A DNA stretch of 64,000 nt, from NCBI RefSeq assembly GCF_963666145.1, contig NZ_OY762614.1, positions 4,206,501 to 4,270,500 on the forward strand. The letters run 5' to 3'. Below the pieces are notes generated by a model. That model was not told where the DNA came from, ran no database searches, and saw only the letters and a program-made list of their open reading frames with translations. This document shows, one piece after another, positions 17,111 to 25,350 of the stretch (position 1 is the first letter of the stretch; the number at the start of each line of letters is the position of its first letter). This DNA is from an uncultured Desulfobacter sp. (lineage in GTDB: Bacteria > Desulfobacterota > Desulfobacteria > Desulfobacterales > Desulfobacteraceae). A program made the position numbers and the translations under genes.

Positions 17111-18519
17111 TGGGAGATATAGATGTCCATCTTTTAATAAATGGAAATATTGTGGATGGAGAAGGGGATAGAACTTCTCTTTTCAGTCCGGAAAATAATG
17201 AATTTATAGCAGATGTGCCGTGTGCGACCACTGCCCAGGTTGATCTGGCCGTGGACGCGGCCAATGCGGCGTTTCCGGCCTGGAAAAGAAAGTCTTTTGC
17301 GGACAGAGCTGCGGTTTTACATAAACTGGCCGACCGTATTGATGAAAAAGCTGAAGTTTTGGCAAGGCTTGAATCCCTGAACTGCGGTAAGCCCTACCAG
17401 CGGATGCTCGAAGATGAAATGCCCGCCATTTCAGATCATTTTCGTTTTTTTGCCGGCGCCAGTCGGTGCATGTCCGGCAGTGCCACAGGGGAGTATCTTG
17501 AAGGCTTTACCAGTATGATCCGTCGTGATCCGGTGGGCGTGGTCGGCCAGATCGCCCCCTGGAACTATCCTTTGATGATGGCGGCCTGGAAAATTGCCCC
17601 GGCCCTGGCGGCCGGAAATACGGTGGTGTTCAAGCCGTCCGAATGCACACCCTTGACCATGCTTGCCTTGGTTGAAGACGTCAACGCGCTTTTTCCTGCC
17701 GGTGTGCTTAATATTGTAACGGGCAAGGGCAGTGTCGTTGGAAAACACATTGCCGAGCATGAAAAAATTCAAATGGTCTCCGTCACAGGTTCTGTCAATA
17801 CCGGCAAACAGGTGTTGAGTTCTGCCACATCCAATGTAAAGCGCACACATCTGGAGTTGGGGGGCAAGGCTCCGGTCATCGCATTTGATGATTGTGATGT
17901 TGATGACCTGGTGGAAAATATGAAGTTGTGGGGATATTACAATGCAGGCCAGGATTGTACGGCAGCCTGCCGTTTGTATGTCCAGGACAATATCTACCAG
18001 AAAGTGGTTGAAAAATTGACTGCGGCCGTTAAAAGCATTGATGTCATTGATATCGGGCCGTTGATTTCTGCCGATCAACGGGAGATTGTTAGCGGATTTG
18101 TTGAACGTGCCAAGGAAGTCTCGCACCTGAAAGTCGTTGCCGGCGGCAATAAAATTGACCCCGGCTACTTTTATGAGCCCACCCTGATCGCTGATGCCCG
18201 TCAGGGTGATGAGGTGGTTCAAGAGGAAATTTTCGGTCCCGTGGTTTCCGTCACCCGTTTCAGTGATACCGATCAGGCTATTGAGTGGGCCAATGATTGC
18301 AAGTATGGACTGGCATCTTCTATCTGGACCAAGGATATCAAAAAAGCACACAGGGTTTCATCTATGCTCCAATATGGTGTGACATGGATTAATACATATT
18401 TTATGTATGCGTCCGAGATGCCCCATGGGGGATTTAAAATGTCCGGATATGGTAAGGATCTTTCGATGTATGGATTGGAAGATTATACAGTTGTGCGGCA
18501 CATTATGGTGAAAATGTAA
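17107..18519 (+). CDS. Aldehyde dehydrogenase, gamma-aminobutyraldehyde type
   Basis: 470 residues. NAD-dependent ALDH with the motifs VGQIAPWNYPLMMAAWK, VVFKPSECTP, the catalytic Glu in THLELGGKAPV and the catalytic Cys in NAGQDCTAACRLYVQ. The last sequence closely resembles that of PatD/gamma-aminobutyraldehyde dehydrogenases. It probably oxidises 4-aminobutanal or 5-aminopentanal from the aminotransferase step to GABA or 5-aminovalerate. Last gene of the operon, followed by a strong terminator. Confidence 0.87.
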   Translation: MMGDIDVHLLINGNIVDGEGDRTSLFSPENNEFIADVPCATTAQVDLAVDAANAAFPAWKRKSFADRAAVLHKLADRIDEKAEVLARLESLNCGKPYQRMLEDEMPAISDHFRFFAGASRCMSGSATGEYLEGFTSMIRRDPVGVVGQIAPWNYPLMMAAWKIAPALAAGNTVVFKPSECTPLTMLALVEDVNALFPAGVLNIVTGKGSVVGKHIAEHEKIQMVSVTGSVNTGKQVLSSATSNVKRTHLELGGKAPVIAFDDCDVDDLVENMKLWGYYNAGQDCTAACRLYVQDNIYQKVVEKLTAAVKSIDVIDIGPLISADQREIVSGFVERAKEVSHLKVVAGGNKIDPGYFYEPTLIADARQGDEVVQEEIFGPVVSVTRFSDTDQAIEWANDCKYGLASSIWTKDIKKAHRVSSMLQYGVTWINTYFMYASEMPHGGFKMSGYGKDLSMYGLEDYTVVRHIMVKM

Positions 18520-18542
18520 AATACTCCCGCTTTGAAAATCCT

Positions 18543-18586
18543 AAAAGCAGATGGATATCAGCACATATCCATCTGCTTTTGTATTT
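18543..18586 (+). terminator. Operon terminator
   Basis: Perfect 16-bp stem (18543-18558 with 18565-18580), 6-base loop, T-rich right arm and tail. It closes the 10,906-18,519 operon. Bases 18587-18831, up to the activator gene, show no clear feature. Confidence 0.85.
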
Positions 18587-18831
18587 CAATATTTATGTGT
18601 GATTCATGCACAGGTCTTATCGAGATCTAATGTGTGTTTGCTAAAAAACTAAAATTCGGTTTTTGTATTATTTTCTATGTTTTTGTCGCCTTGCATGGCA
18701 GGTTTATTAATGATAGGTCATAAGGGGGACGGTCAGATTGGGCCGGAAAGGAAAAAGATTAATGCGTATATTGTTTACATCAAATCGGTGGTTCAACGCC
18801 CGGACAGCCCCGGCAAAAGTGTTGAACACTT

Positions 18832-20220
18832 ATGGATAACTTAGACGATCCCATCAGTGTTCTTTGCGTAGACAAGGGCAAGCTGCTGGCCGATCAAGTC
18901 AAAGAAGTGTTTGACGAAGACCAGGTTTCCATTGCCTTTGAACGAAGTCTTGAAACTGTCGTCGACCGGTTTGAAAAAGAACGGTTCGACCTGATGCTTT
19001 TCTCCGGGGCCATGGCCAGGAACCAGCAGTCCGGTGCCCTGGATATCCTGGAGTTGATTTCAGCCAAATGTCCCCAGACCCAGATTTTATTGTTTATGCC
19101 GCCAGGCGCCTTGAAGTTTGCAAATCTTGGATTGCGTGCCGGGGCGTACCATTATTCTACGCTTCCCATCAGTAATGAAGAACTCAAGCTGCTCATCGGG
19201 TCAGCCATCCAGGCCAAACCCCAATTGGGCCCCAATATGCTTTTAAAGGCCGAGACTGAGAAAACGACCTTTGAACGAATGATCGGCAGATCCACGGTGA
19301 TGCAAAAGACCTACCGTCAGATTCGCCAGGCCGCCGCAACAGATATTCCCGTGCTGATTTCAGGCGAAACCGGTACAGGTAAAGAATTGGTGGCCCAGGC
19401 AATCCATGAACTCAGTGCCAGGGCGAATGCGCCCTGCATTCCGGTCCATATCGCTTCTTTACCCCAGGATCTGGTGGCCAGTGAATTGTTCGGGCATGTG
19501 GCAGGCGCCTTTACCGGTGCTTCTCGGTTGAGAAAAGGGTGTTTTGAGCAAGCCGACGGCGGTACGGTGTTTTTGGATGAAATCGGGACCATTGATCAGA
19601 AGATGCAGATCAGTTTGCTCAGGCTTTTAGAAACCAATGAATTTTCCAGGATCGGCAGTCAGGAAAGTCAAAATGCCAATGCCCGGGTGATTGCCGCTAC
19701 CAATGCAGACCTTGAAGATGAGGTTCGCATGGGCAACTTCAGGGAAGACCTGTATTACAGACTGGATGTCCTGAGTATTGAAATGCCGCCCCTGCGCGAG
19801 CGCAACGGTGATATTCCCCTTCTGGTGAGTCATTTTATCAAACAGGCCTGCGACGATTTTAAAAAAAATATCCGGGGCATGTCTTCGGATTTCATTAACT
19901 GTGTTGAGGCGTATCCTTGGCCCGGCAATGTAAGGGAATTGAAAAATGCGATTCAGCGTGCTGTCATCTCCGCCACAGAGGATGTGCTAAGGACCGGTAA
20001 TCTGCCGGACCGGGTCAGCCGAAACCAGGACCGGGAAGCCCGGGTGACCATCCGTGTGGGAATGACTTTGGCCCAGGTCGAAAAAGAATTGATCATTCGA
20101 ACCCTTGATTACGCCGGGGGGAACCGATCCAGGGCCAGTGAAATTCTGGGTATTTCCCGGCGGTCTTTGTACAATAAAATTGATCGTTACGGACTGAGCA
20201 TGAAATTCCAAAAGACATAA
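18832..20220 (+). CDS. Sigma-54-dependent transcriptional activator
   Basis: 462 residues. The N-terminal domain (1-125) resembles a response-regulator receiver, but the usual phospho-acceptor Asp appears replaced by Ser (FDLMLFSGAMA), so phosphorylation is doubtful. The AAA+ domain has Walker A GETGTGKE, the sigma-54 contact loop GAFTGA and Walker B TVFLDEIG. The C-terminal Fis-type helix-turn-helix is NRSRASEILGISRRSLYNKI. It lies right after the operon whose upstream region has a sigma-54 promoter and paired palindromes, so it is the likely regulator of that operon (inference). Confidence 0.92.
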   Translation: MDNLDDPISVLCVDKGKLLADQVKEVFDEDQVSIAFERSLETVVDRFEKERFDLMLFSGAMARNQQSGALDILELISAKCPQTQILLFMPPGALKFANLGLRAGAYHYSTLPISNEELKLLIGSAIQAKPQLGPNMLLKAETEKTTFERMIGRSTVMQKTYRQIRQAAATDIPVLISGETGTGKELVAQAIHELSARANAPCIPVHIASLPQDLVASELFGHVAGAFTGASRLRKGCFEQADGGTVFLDEIGTIDQKMQISLLRLLETNEFSRIGSQESQNANARVIAATNADLEDEVRMGNFREDLYYRLDVLSIEMPPLRERNGDIPLLVSHFIKQACDDFKKNIRGMSSDFINCVEAYPWPGNVRELKNAIQRAVISATEDVLRTGNLPDRVSRNQDREARVTIRVGMTLAQVEKELIIRTLDYAGGNRSRASEILGISRRSLYNKIDRYGLSMKFQKT

Positions 20221-20287
20221 AAAAATCTATTTTTTTATTTTATATCAACTTGTTACATGCTCATTGATAAATATGAATAAAAAACAG

Positions 20288-20316
20288 TTGACAATAAATG
20301 CTCTTTTGGCTATTCT
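20288..20316 (+). promoter_or_regulatory. Sigma-70-type promoter of tRNA-Lys
   Basis: -35 TTGACA (20288-20293), 17-base spacer, -10 TATTCT (20311-20316). Predicted start about 11 bases before the mature tRNA end at 20334. Confidence 0.75.
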
Positions 20317-20333
20317 TCCCTGGTTAATTTGAT

Positions 20334-20409
20334 GGGCCATTAGCTCAATTGGTAGAGCAACTGACTCTTAATCAGTAGGTCCAAGGTTCGATCCCTTGAT
20401 GGCCCACCA
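20334..20409 (+). tRNA. tRNA-Lys (CUU), prophage attachment gene
   Basis: 76 bases including an encoded CCA. Acceptor GGGCCAT pairs with ATGGCCC; the anticodon arm ACTGA-CTCTTAA-TCAGT gives anticodon CTT; the T-arm CAAGG-TTCGATC-CCTTG is fully paired. The 3' half is repeated in modified form at 59572-59616, marking the left attachment site of the prophage. Confidence 0.97.
20365..20382 (+). other. attL core in tRNA-Lys
   Basis: 18 bp identical to 59572-59589, spanning the anticodon loop to the start of the T-arm. Crossover must lie within it because the flanking T-arm bases differ between the two ends. Confidence 0.85.
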
Positions 20410-20421
20410 CCAAAAAACAAT

Positions 20422-20459
20422 GCCGGTAAAGCTTTCGACGCTTTTACCGGCTTTTTTAT
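20422..20459 (+). terminator. Terminator after tRNA-Lys
   Basis: GCCGGTAAAGC / GCTTTTACCGGC stem (one bulged T), 7-base loop, then six Ts. It is phage-derived DNA just inside attL and would end the tRNA transcript, replacing the host terminator that now lies beyond attR. Confidence 0.8.
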
Positions 20460-20499
20460 TTGGACAGAAACCTCGCCAAATCTCACAAAAAAGATCAAA

Positions 20500-20520
20500 T
20501 TTGCGCACACTTTGCGCACA
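20500..20520. repeat. Integrase arm-type repeats, left end
   Basis: TTTGCGCACA occurs twice (20500-20509 and 20511-20520), spaced 11 bp. The same decamer occurs twice at the right end (59509 and 59521). Paired copies near both att sites fit arm sites for the integrase. Confidence 0.6.
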
Positions 20521-20853
20521 CTTTTTTTGTGCAAAAGGAATAATAAAAATCACAGGAATAAAACCGCATGGGCAACAAGAGGCCCAGGTCATAACACCAA
20601 ACTCAATACAGGCCATCGTGCGAGCAGATAACTAAACTGTGAGTGCCATAGGGCAGGGCGCTGTCATTATAAAGATCTCATCCAAGATCTTTCCGGGTCC
20701 AATTTCATTCAGTAAGTCAGCAGGATCTATCCAGCTTTGATTTTTTATGAGAACAAGAAATATTTAGCCAGGCTGAGAGATTATTATTGAGCGTTTCATT
20801 TATATGTATTGTATACGCATGCGCGCCCGTTAGGGACTGATTTTTCCAGTCAG
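20521..20853. other. Non-coding stretch inside attL
   Basis: No supported gene. A short hairpin GACTG/CAGTC near 20835-20851 precedes the inverted-repeat locus. Confidence 0.5.
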
Positions 20854-21162
20854 CCTATCTGTTTTAAAAAAAAGTAAGAACGTAAGGATTTGATAAAAAC
20901 AAGAAGAATTCATTGTATATTTAATGAGTTATATTTTCAAAAAAAGGTAAGGATTAAGTAAGGAACATGTAAGGAATATTACTTTTTTTATTACTTTTAT
21001 ATAAAAGTATAAGTATCTATTATCATTGCACATTACTTTTTGCCTTACTCTTCCTTACACGATCCTTACAAAATTGAATTCGACTTTTTTCTTGTTTAAT
21101 CAAGTGTTTAGAAATGAAAAATCACGATTCTTACGTTCTTACTTTTTTTTAAAACAGATAGG
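20854..21162. other. Iteron locus framed by perfect 33-bp inverted repeats, candidate origin
   Basis: Arms 20854-20886 and 21130-21162 are exact reverse complements. Between them are three direct GTAAGGA copies at 20947, 20958 and 20969 (11-bp spacing). Inverted copies are TCCTTAC at 21052 and 21063 and GCCTTAC at 21042. An 18-bp AT palindrome (20992-21009) lies in the middle. A further GTAAGGA overlaps the left arm. Helically phased iterons plus an AT-rich centre suit a replication origin for the P4-alpha-like primase-helicase encoded at 53347 (inference). Confidence 0.6.
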
Positions 21163-21170
21163 GTTACCCC

Positions 21171-21222
21171 AAAAAAAATCAGGTCATAGACGACCGGGGC
21201 CCCGGTTATCTACGACCTGATT
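21171..21222 (-). terminator. Terminator of the leftward ogr/portal transcript
   Basis: Read leftward, a roughly 23-bp stem with a GGGGCCCC centre is followed by eight Ts (bases 21171-21178). It ends transcription from the Ogr gene just upstream. Confidence 0.85.
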
Positions 21223-21253
21223 TAAAAACGGCCAGAATGTTGAGAAATAATAT

Positions 21254-21511
21254 TTATGGAGCGGCCAGGCGGGAAAAAATTTTTTGCTGTTCGAATCTCG
21301 TGGAAGTGTGCAGACGGTTCAACACTTCGTCCGGGATATCAAGCGCAGATGGTGAAAGGGTATGGGAGAATGTCAGGTCCATGACAAACGTGTGGCCGCA
21401 GTCTGCATTTTTGCAGCAGCAATACAGGCGCTTGACTTCGTCAGACTCAATTGATGATGATGATATTGTTGCGGTATAACCACACCGGTTGCATGTCACT
21501 TTTACTGCCAT
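21254..21511 (-). CDS. ogr: Ogr/Delta-like late-gene activator, zinc finger
   Basis: 85 residues. The N-terminal four-cysteine finger has CNRCG, then a CC pair and CGHTFVMDL, the pattern of P2 Ogr and P4 Delta (about 72-82 residues). In P2, Ogr activates the late promoters of the P, O, V and F operons with host RNA polymerase. Here it sits beside the portal gene near attL, as ogr does near att in P2. Good Shine-Dalgarno AGGAGA. It probably acts at the repeated elements at 24357 and 33717 (inference). Confidence 0.85.
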   Translation of the reverse strand: MAVKVTCNRCGYTATISSSSIESDEVKRLYCCCKNADCGHTFVMDLTFSHTLSPSALDIPDEVLNRLHTSTRFEQQKIFSRLAAP

Positions 21512-21544
21512 TGATTGTATTCTCCTGTTTTTTATATCTTAATT

Positions 21545-22543
21545 TTACTCCTCATATTCTGGATGCGCAAAGGATATGCGCCATTTTGCCGGTAAATAAT
21601 CATTTATTTGGGCCAAATGGTTACGCAAGGGCTCTATTTCGTTTTTTTCATAAACAATATCTGATTTTTCTATGTCCCCAAACCCTCCCCTGGCCTCTGC
21701 CGGAACAATGGAGGCCAATGCCGGCGGTATCCTGTGTGCTGCGATGATGTCATCCCGGGAAATATTTTTGATTTTCTGCAGCTCATCCTTTGTGGAAAAA
21801 TCCCCCACCGGTATGATCTGGATATCCTTTTCCCTGCCGTTGGGGATGTGAAGAAATAGATTCCGAAAATTGCCAAGTTTTTTGGCTGATTTCACGGCGT
21901 CACGGATAGAGTTCTTGTCCTTTTCCTCCAGGCTCGCGGATGATGAATAAAAAATGTATCCGACATGGGCCCCGTTCATGTAATATCGACGCCGGAACAA
22001 TGTTGCATCCTCATTTAACAACATGGACTGGATTGCACCCAAATATGTTGGCAGGCCATAAATGATCTGGGCCACGTCATAATTTTTTATATGGATCACC
22101 TCACCCACTTCAAAGTCAGTCCTGGATCCGTCCACATTGAGCATGCAGTATTGATTTTCTGTTTTCATCCGGCGCATGTTTATGGCCGGCAGGTGTTTTA
22201 AGAAAACGGTTTCTCCAAGAAAGTTTTTAATCATCTGGAAATATGAGTTATTGAATGTCACATAATCAGTTGTAAACGGCTGCATTTGTGACAACGGGCA
22301 TGCCGCAGAGGCCACAAACCGGCGCAGGATCATGTTTGCTTTGAACTCCAAAAGCGGCCCGTGGTATGCATTCGCACCTCTCAGCCTGGCCAGGCCGGCC
22401 CAAGACACCGGCGGTGTATAATACTGCCCATTATCCAGGAGCCAGATCCCCACATAATCGGTCAGGTACTGCCCGTCAAGGATGGGTTCCGGATCTCCGA
22501 AGGTAAAGGCCATTGATGATGAATCGTTTTTGATCTCTTCCAT
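21545..22543 (-). CDS. Q: Phage portal protein, P2 gpQ family
   Basis: 332 residues, close to gpQ (344). Portal-type features: PVSWAGLARLRGANAYHGPLL, FLKHLPAINMRRM, YGLPTYLGAIQSMLLNEDATLFRRRYYMNGAHVGYI and RIPPALASIVP. It forms the dodecameric vertex channel for DNA packaging and joins head to tail. Transcribed leftward after the terminase P gene, 9 bases apart. Confidence 0.93.
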   Translation of the reverse strand: MEEIKNDSSSMAFTFGDPEPILDGQYLTDYVGIWLLDNGQYYTPPVSWAGLARLRGANAYHGPLLEFKANMILRRFVASAACPLSQMQPFTTDYVTFNNSYFQMIKNFLGETVFLKHLPAINMRRMKTENQYCMLNVDGSRTDFEVGEVIHIKNYDVAQIIYGLPTYLGAIQSMLLNEDATLFRRRYYMNGAHVGYIFYSSSASLEEKDKNSIRDAVKSAKKLGNFRNLFLHIPNGREKDIQIIPVGDFSTKDELQKIKNISRDDIIAAHRIPPALASIVPAEARGGFGDIEKSDIVYEKNEIEPLRNHLAQINDYLPAKWRISFAHPEYEE

Positions 22544-22552
22544 TGTATTCTC

Positions 22553-24316
22553 CTATAAAATTTCAACCGTAGCGCTCTGGATATGATCGTGGCTGATGGG
22601 CTCATTTGCCAGGGCATGCATGATGGCCCATGCCACGTCCGCATGGCCGGTGCTGTCTGTCCTGTTTGCTGCATATGTGATCTGTCCGCTGTTTGTTGTT
22701 GTTTTGCGGATTGTCAAAAAGGCGTGGGCGATGGTGGTCTCTTCGGCATCCCATAAAATCCGATTGGCGCCGATTACTTCCTGGGCCTTTAGCACCATTG
22801 CTGTTTTATTGCCTACGGAATAGTGGATGGGGGTTGCCTGGGGATAGAAATTGCGCACGGTGTCAAACACACCCAGGCCCGGGCCGGTTACATCAATGCC
22901 CATGTATGCAAAATTGTATTGCTGGATCAGCTTTTTGATCTCTGCCGCCTGCCAGGTGAAACTTTTATTGATCCATTTCAACCGTAAAATCATCCGGAAT
23001 TTCCCACCCGGTTCAAGCGGCGGCATCAGGATCACGAATGAGGCATCATCCCCGGACCGGCTTGGATCATACCCGGCCCATACCGGGTAATTTCCCACGG
23101 GCCGTTTTGCATTTGGATCAATGTCCGTCCATATGCTGGTGTCAATGGTGCAGTTTTCCAGGTCTGCAAATTTAAAAACACCGAATGTGTCATCCACAAA
23201 CAGACAGCCAAACAGGTTTTTAAATTCATCCGGGGAATATTCAAGCCGGAGCTGGGCCCGGTCGAACAGATCACACCCTGCTTTTTCCGCATCATCCAGG
23301 GTGATAATTTTCCGGTATGTGTTATCCGGACAAATGATCCCGGACTGCATCTGCTTAAATCCGGGGAACTCCACCCGTTTCTTTTTAAACCGCTGATTGT
23401 ACCGGTCTCCGGTCCACAGGTCATAGGCCTGGTGGGTTACGGCAGATGGCGTGGAAAATAGTGTTTTTCTCCATTTCTTATGGGCTGCCATACCGGAGGC
23501 TACCTTATATAGATCATTAAATCCCTGGATCCAGAAAAATTCATCAATATATACATCCCCATGATAGGACTGGGCGGACTTGGAATTGTTCGATAAAAAA
23601 TGAAGTTCCGCCGGGCCGTGCTTTGTGTGCAGGATAATGGGGTTGCCCTTGAGCTCGATGTCAAAATGCTGCTGGGCACAGGCGATGATATACCGCCGGA
23701 ATGTTTCGGCCTGGGCCCGGGTGGCGGAGAGAAATATTTTATTGCGGCCTTCCAGGGTGGCATCTTCGAACGCCTCCTGGGAAAAATACCAGGTTGCCCC
23801 GATCTGCCTGGATTTAAGATACATGCGCATGCGGTGTATGCGTTCTTCGCGCATGGCAAGCTGGTATTCAAAATAATTTTTATGCAGCTTTTCCTTAAAA
23901 TCTTGTTCGGTCAGGCCGGACACGTCATTTTTATGTTTGCGGGCGTTTGACTTTTTCTTTCCCCCTTGTTTGGGATTACCGCCGGTACCGGTCCCGGTAC
24001 AGCCCTGGGGCTTTTCTGAATCATCACGGCTCCGGCTTGCACTCAGCCGGATAAGTGAATCTGTCAGGCTTTTGATCTCTTCCAGGTCAATGGGCTGCTT
24101 GTCCTCTTTTTCGGCAAGGATGGCCAGGCGGCGGGCCATGGCCTCTTCCACGGTTTCATAGGAGAGCATGTCATCCCATTGGCCCTTGTTCCGCCAGTCA
24201 TAAACCGTGCGCAGGGGAACGTTTGTGATCTCTGCAATTTCCTTGGGTTTGTGCCGGCGCAGATACAACCGTTTTGCCGCTTCTAATATTTCCTGTGGAT
24301 AGTAACTCATACCCAT
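22553..24316 (-). CDS. P: Terminase large (ATPase) subunit, P2 gpP family
   Basis: 587 residues. The N-terminal helix-turn-helix (KRLYLRRHKPKEIAEITNVPLRTVYDWRNKGQWD) is the gpP_HTH domain. An ATPase region follows (KSRQIGATWYFSQEAF as the Walker A variant, VYIDEFFWIQGF as Walker B). The C-terminal part has the nuclease-like YDPSRSGDDASFVIL and DVTGPGLGVFD. It drives DNA packaging. First gene of the leftward operon, divergent from O. MSYY at 24310 is an alternative start. Confidence 0.93.
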   Translation of the reverse strand: MGMSYYPQEILEAAKRLYLRRHKPKEIAEITNVPLRTVYDWRNKGQWDDMLSYETVEEAMARRLAILAEKEDKQPIDLEEIKSLTDSLIRLSASRSRDDSEKPQGCTGTGTGGNPKQGGKKKSNARKHKNDVSGLTEQDFKEKLHKNYFEYQLAMREERIHRMRMYLKSRQIGATWYFSQEAFEDATLEGRNKIFLSATRAQAETFRRYIIACAQQHFDIELKGNPIILHTKHGPAELHFLSNNSKSAQSYHGDVYIDEFFWIQGFNDLYKVASGMAAHKKWRKTLFSTPSAVTHQAYDLWTGDRYNQRFKKKRVEFPGFKQMQSGIICPDNTYRKIITLDDAEKAGCDLFDRAQLRLEYSPDEFKNLFGCLFVDDTFGVFKFADLENCTIDTSIWTDIDPNAKRPVGNYPVWAGYDPSRSGDDASFVILMPPLEPGGKFRMILRLKWINKSFTWQAAEIKKLIQQYNFAYMGIDVTGPGLGVFDTVRNFYPQATPIHYSVGNKTAMVLKAQEVIGANRILWDAEETTIAHAFLTIRKTTTNSGQITYAANRTDSTGHADVAWAIMHALANEPISHDHIQSATVEIL

Positions 24317-24356
24317 ACAATATCAATGATGACGGGGCCTTGGACGCTGTTTCCAT

Positions 24357-24391
24357 CCGATAACGCGAAAATCGGACCGCCTTTCGTGTAC
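24357..24391 (+). promoter_or_regulatory. Phage late-promoter element, copy 1
   Basis: CCGATAACGCGAAAATCGGA, 5 bases, then CTTTCGTGTA. It contains nested inverted repeats: CCGAT/ATCGG, and ACGCGAAA with TTTCGTGT. A nearly identical element lies at 33717. Both begin exactly 90 bp before a start codon (O here, L there). Likely the late activator site. Confidence 0.65.
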
Positions 24392-24446
24392 AGTGGCGTA
24401 TTCCTTTTTTACCATTGAGGAAAAAGAATCATTTTAAGGAGAATAA

Positions 24447-25316
24447 ATGCCGGGCTCTCTTGTAACAGACTGGAAACGCATTGCGAAATCAGGCCCCACC
24501 GTTGATGGACGGAAAATAGATCCCCAGTGGCTCAAGGATATGGCCGAAACATATAATCCGGATGAATACACGGCCAAGCTCTGGATTGATCATCGCAGGT
24601 ATATGGGGTCTTACGGTTCGGTCCGGGAAGTGAAGGCGGAACAAGACGGTGATGTTGTCCGGCTGTTTGCCAAAATTTCCCCCAGCCGGGATCTGATCGA
24701 ACGCAATCAGGTCTGGGAAGATAAACTGCATTTCAGCATTGAAGTGATTGAAAACTTTGCCGAGACCGGAAAATTCTACCTGGGCGGCCTGGCCATGACA
24801 GATGAACCGGCAAGTCTCGGCACGGATGAAATGCGTTTTTCCACAAACCCGGACCGCACATTCACGGCCCGGTATCCCGGAGATCCGGTCCCGGACCTGC
24901 GGGATGCCGCCGATGATGAAACGGCATTTACCTTGTTTCGCAGGCTTCTGCAAATCTTCTCCAAATCAAAACCAGAAACTGAAATAAAAGAGGAAGAACC
25001 CATGGACCAGAAACAATTTGATGAGCTGAAGGGCGAATTTAAAAAAAGCCTTGATGCCGTATCCGGCCTTGCTGAACGGCTTGATGCGTTTATGGCCGCC
25101 GGCCATCCGCCCCAGGATGACGTGGCGGATACCCCGGACGATTCCGGAGATGACAACGCCACACCCCCGGCAGAGGACTTTACCGAACTTAAAACCGGCC
25201 TGGACGACCTGGGGAAAAAGTTCGATTCCCTGGTTGAACGGATGGAAAAGGCCGTGCCAGGTACCCGGTTTACCGAGACAACCGCACCGGCAGGCGACGA
25301 GGACGAACTTCTTTAA
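24447..25316 (+). CDS. O: Capsid scaffolding protein/protease, P2 gpO family
   Basis: 289 residues (gpO is 284). The N-terminal serine-protease half includes DWKRIAKSGPTVDGR, WIDHRRYMGSYG and HFSIEVIENFAETGKFYLGGLAMTDEPASLG. The C-terminal acidic helical half (from about 185) acts as scaffold. It cleaves capsid, portal and itself during head maturation in P2. Strong AAGGAG site. A second ATG at 25002 could give scaffold alone. Confidence 0.92.
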   Translation: MPGSLVTDWKRIAKSGPTVDGRKIDPQWLKDMAETYNPDEYTAKLWIDHRRYMGSYGSVREVKAEQDGDVVRLFAKISPSRDLIERNQVWEDKLHFSIEVIENFAETGKFYLGGLAMTDEPASLGTDEMRFSTNPDRTFTARYPGDPVPDLRDAADDETAFTLFRRLLQIFSKSKPETEIKEEEPMDQKQFDELKGEFKKSLDAVSGLAERLDAFMAAGHPPQDDVADTPDDSGDDNATPPAEDFTELKTGLDDLGKKFDSLVERMEKAVPGTRFTETTAPAGDEDELL

Positions 25317-25350
25317 GGCCAGGGGGATCCCGGCACCAGGAGAATCATAG

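Noticed and set aside
21181..21219. Palindrome with GGGGCCCC centre considered as an origin or att element
   Set aside because: Read leftward it ends in eight Ts right after the Ogr gene, so a terminator explains it.
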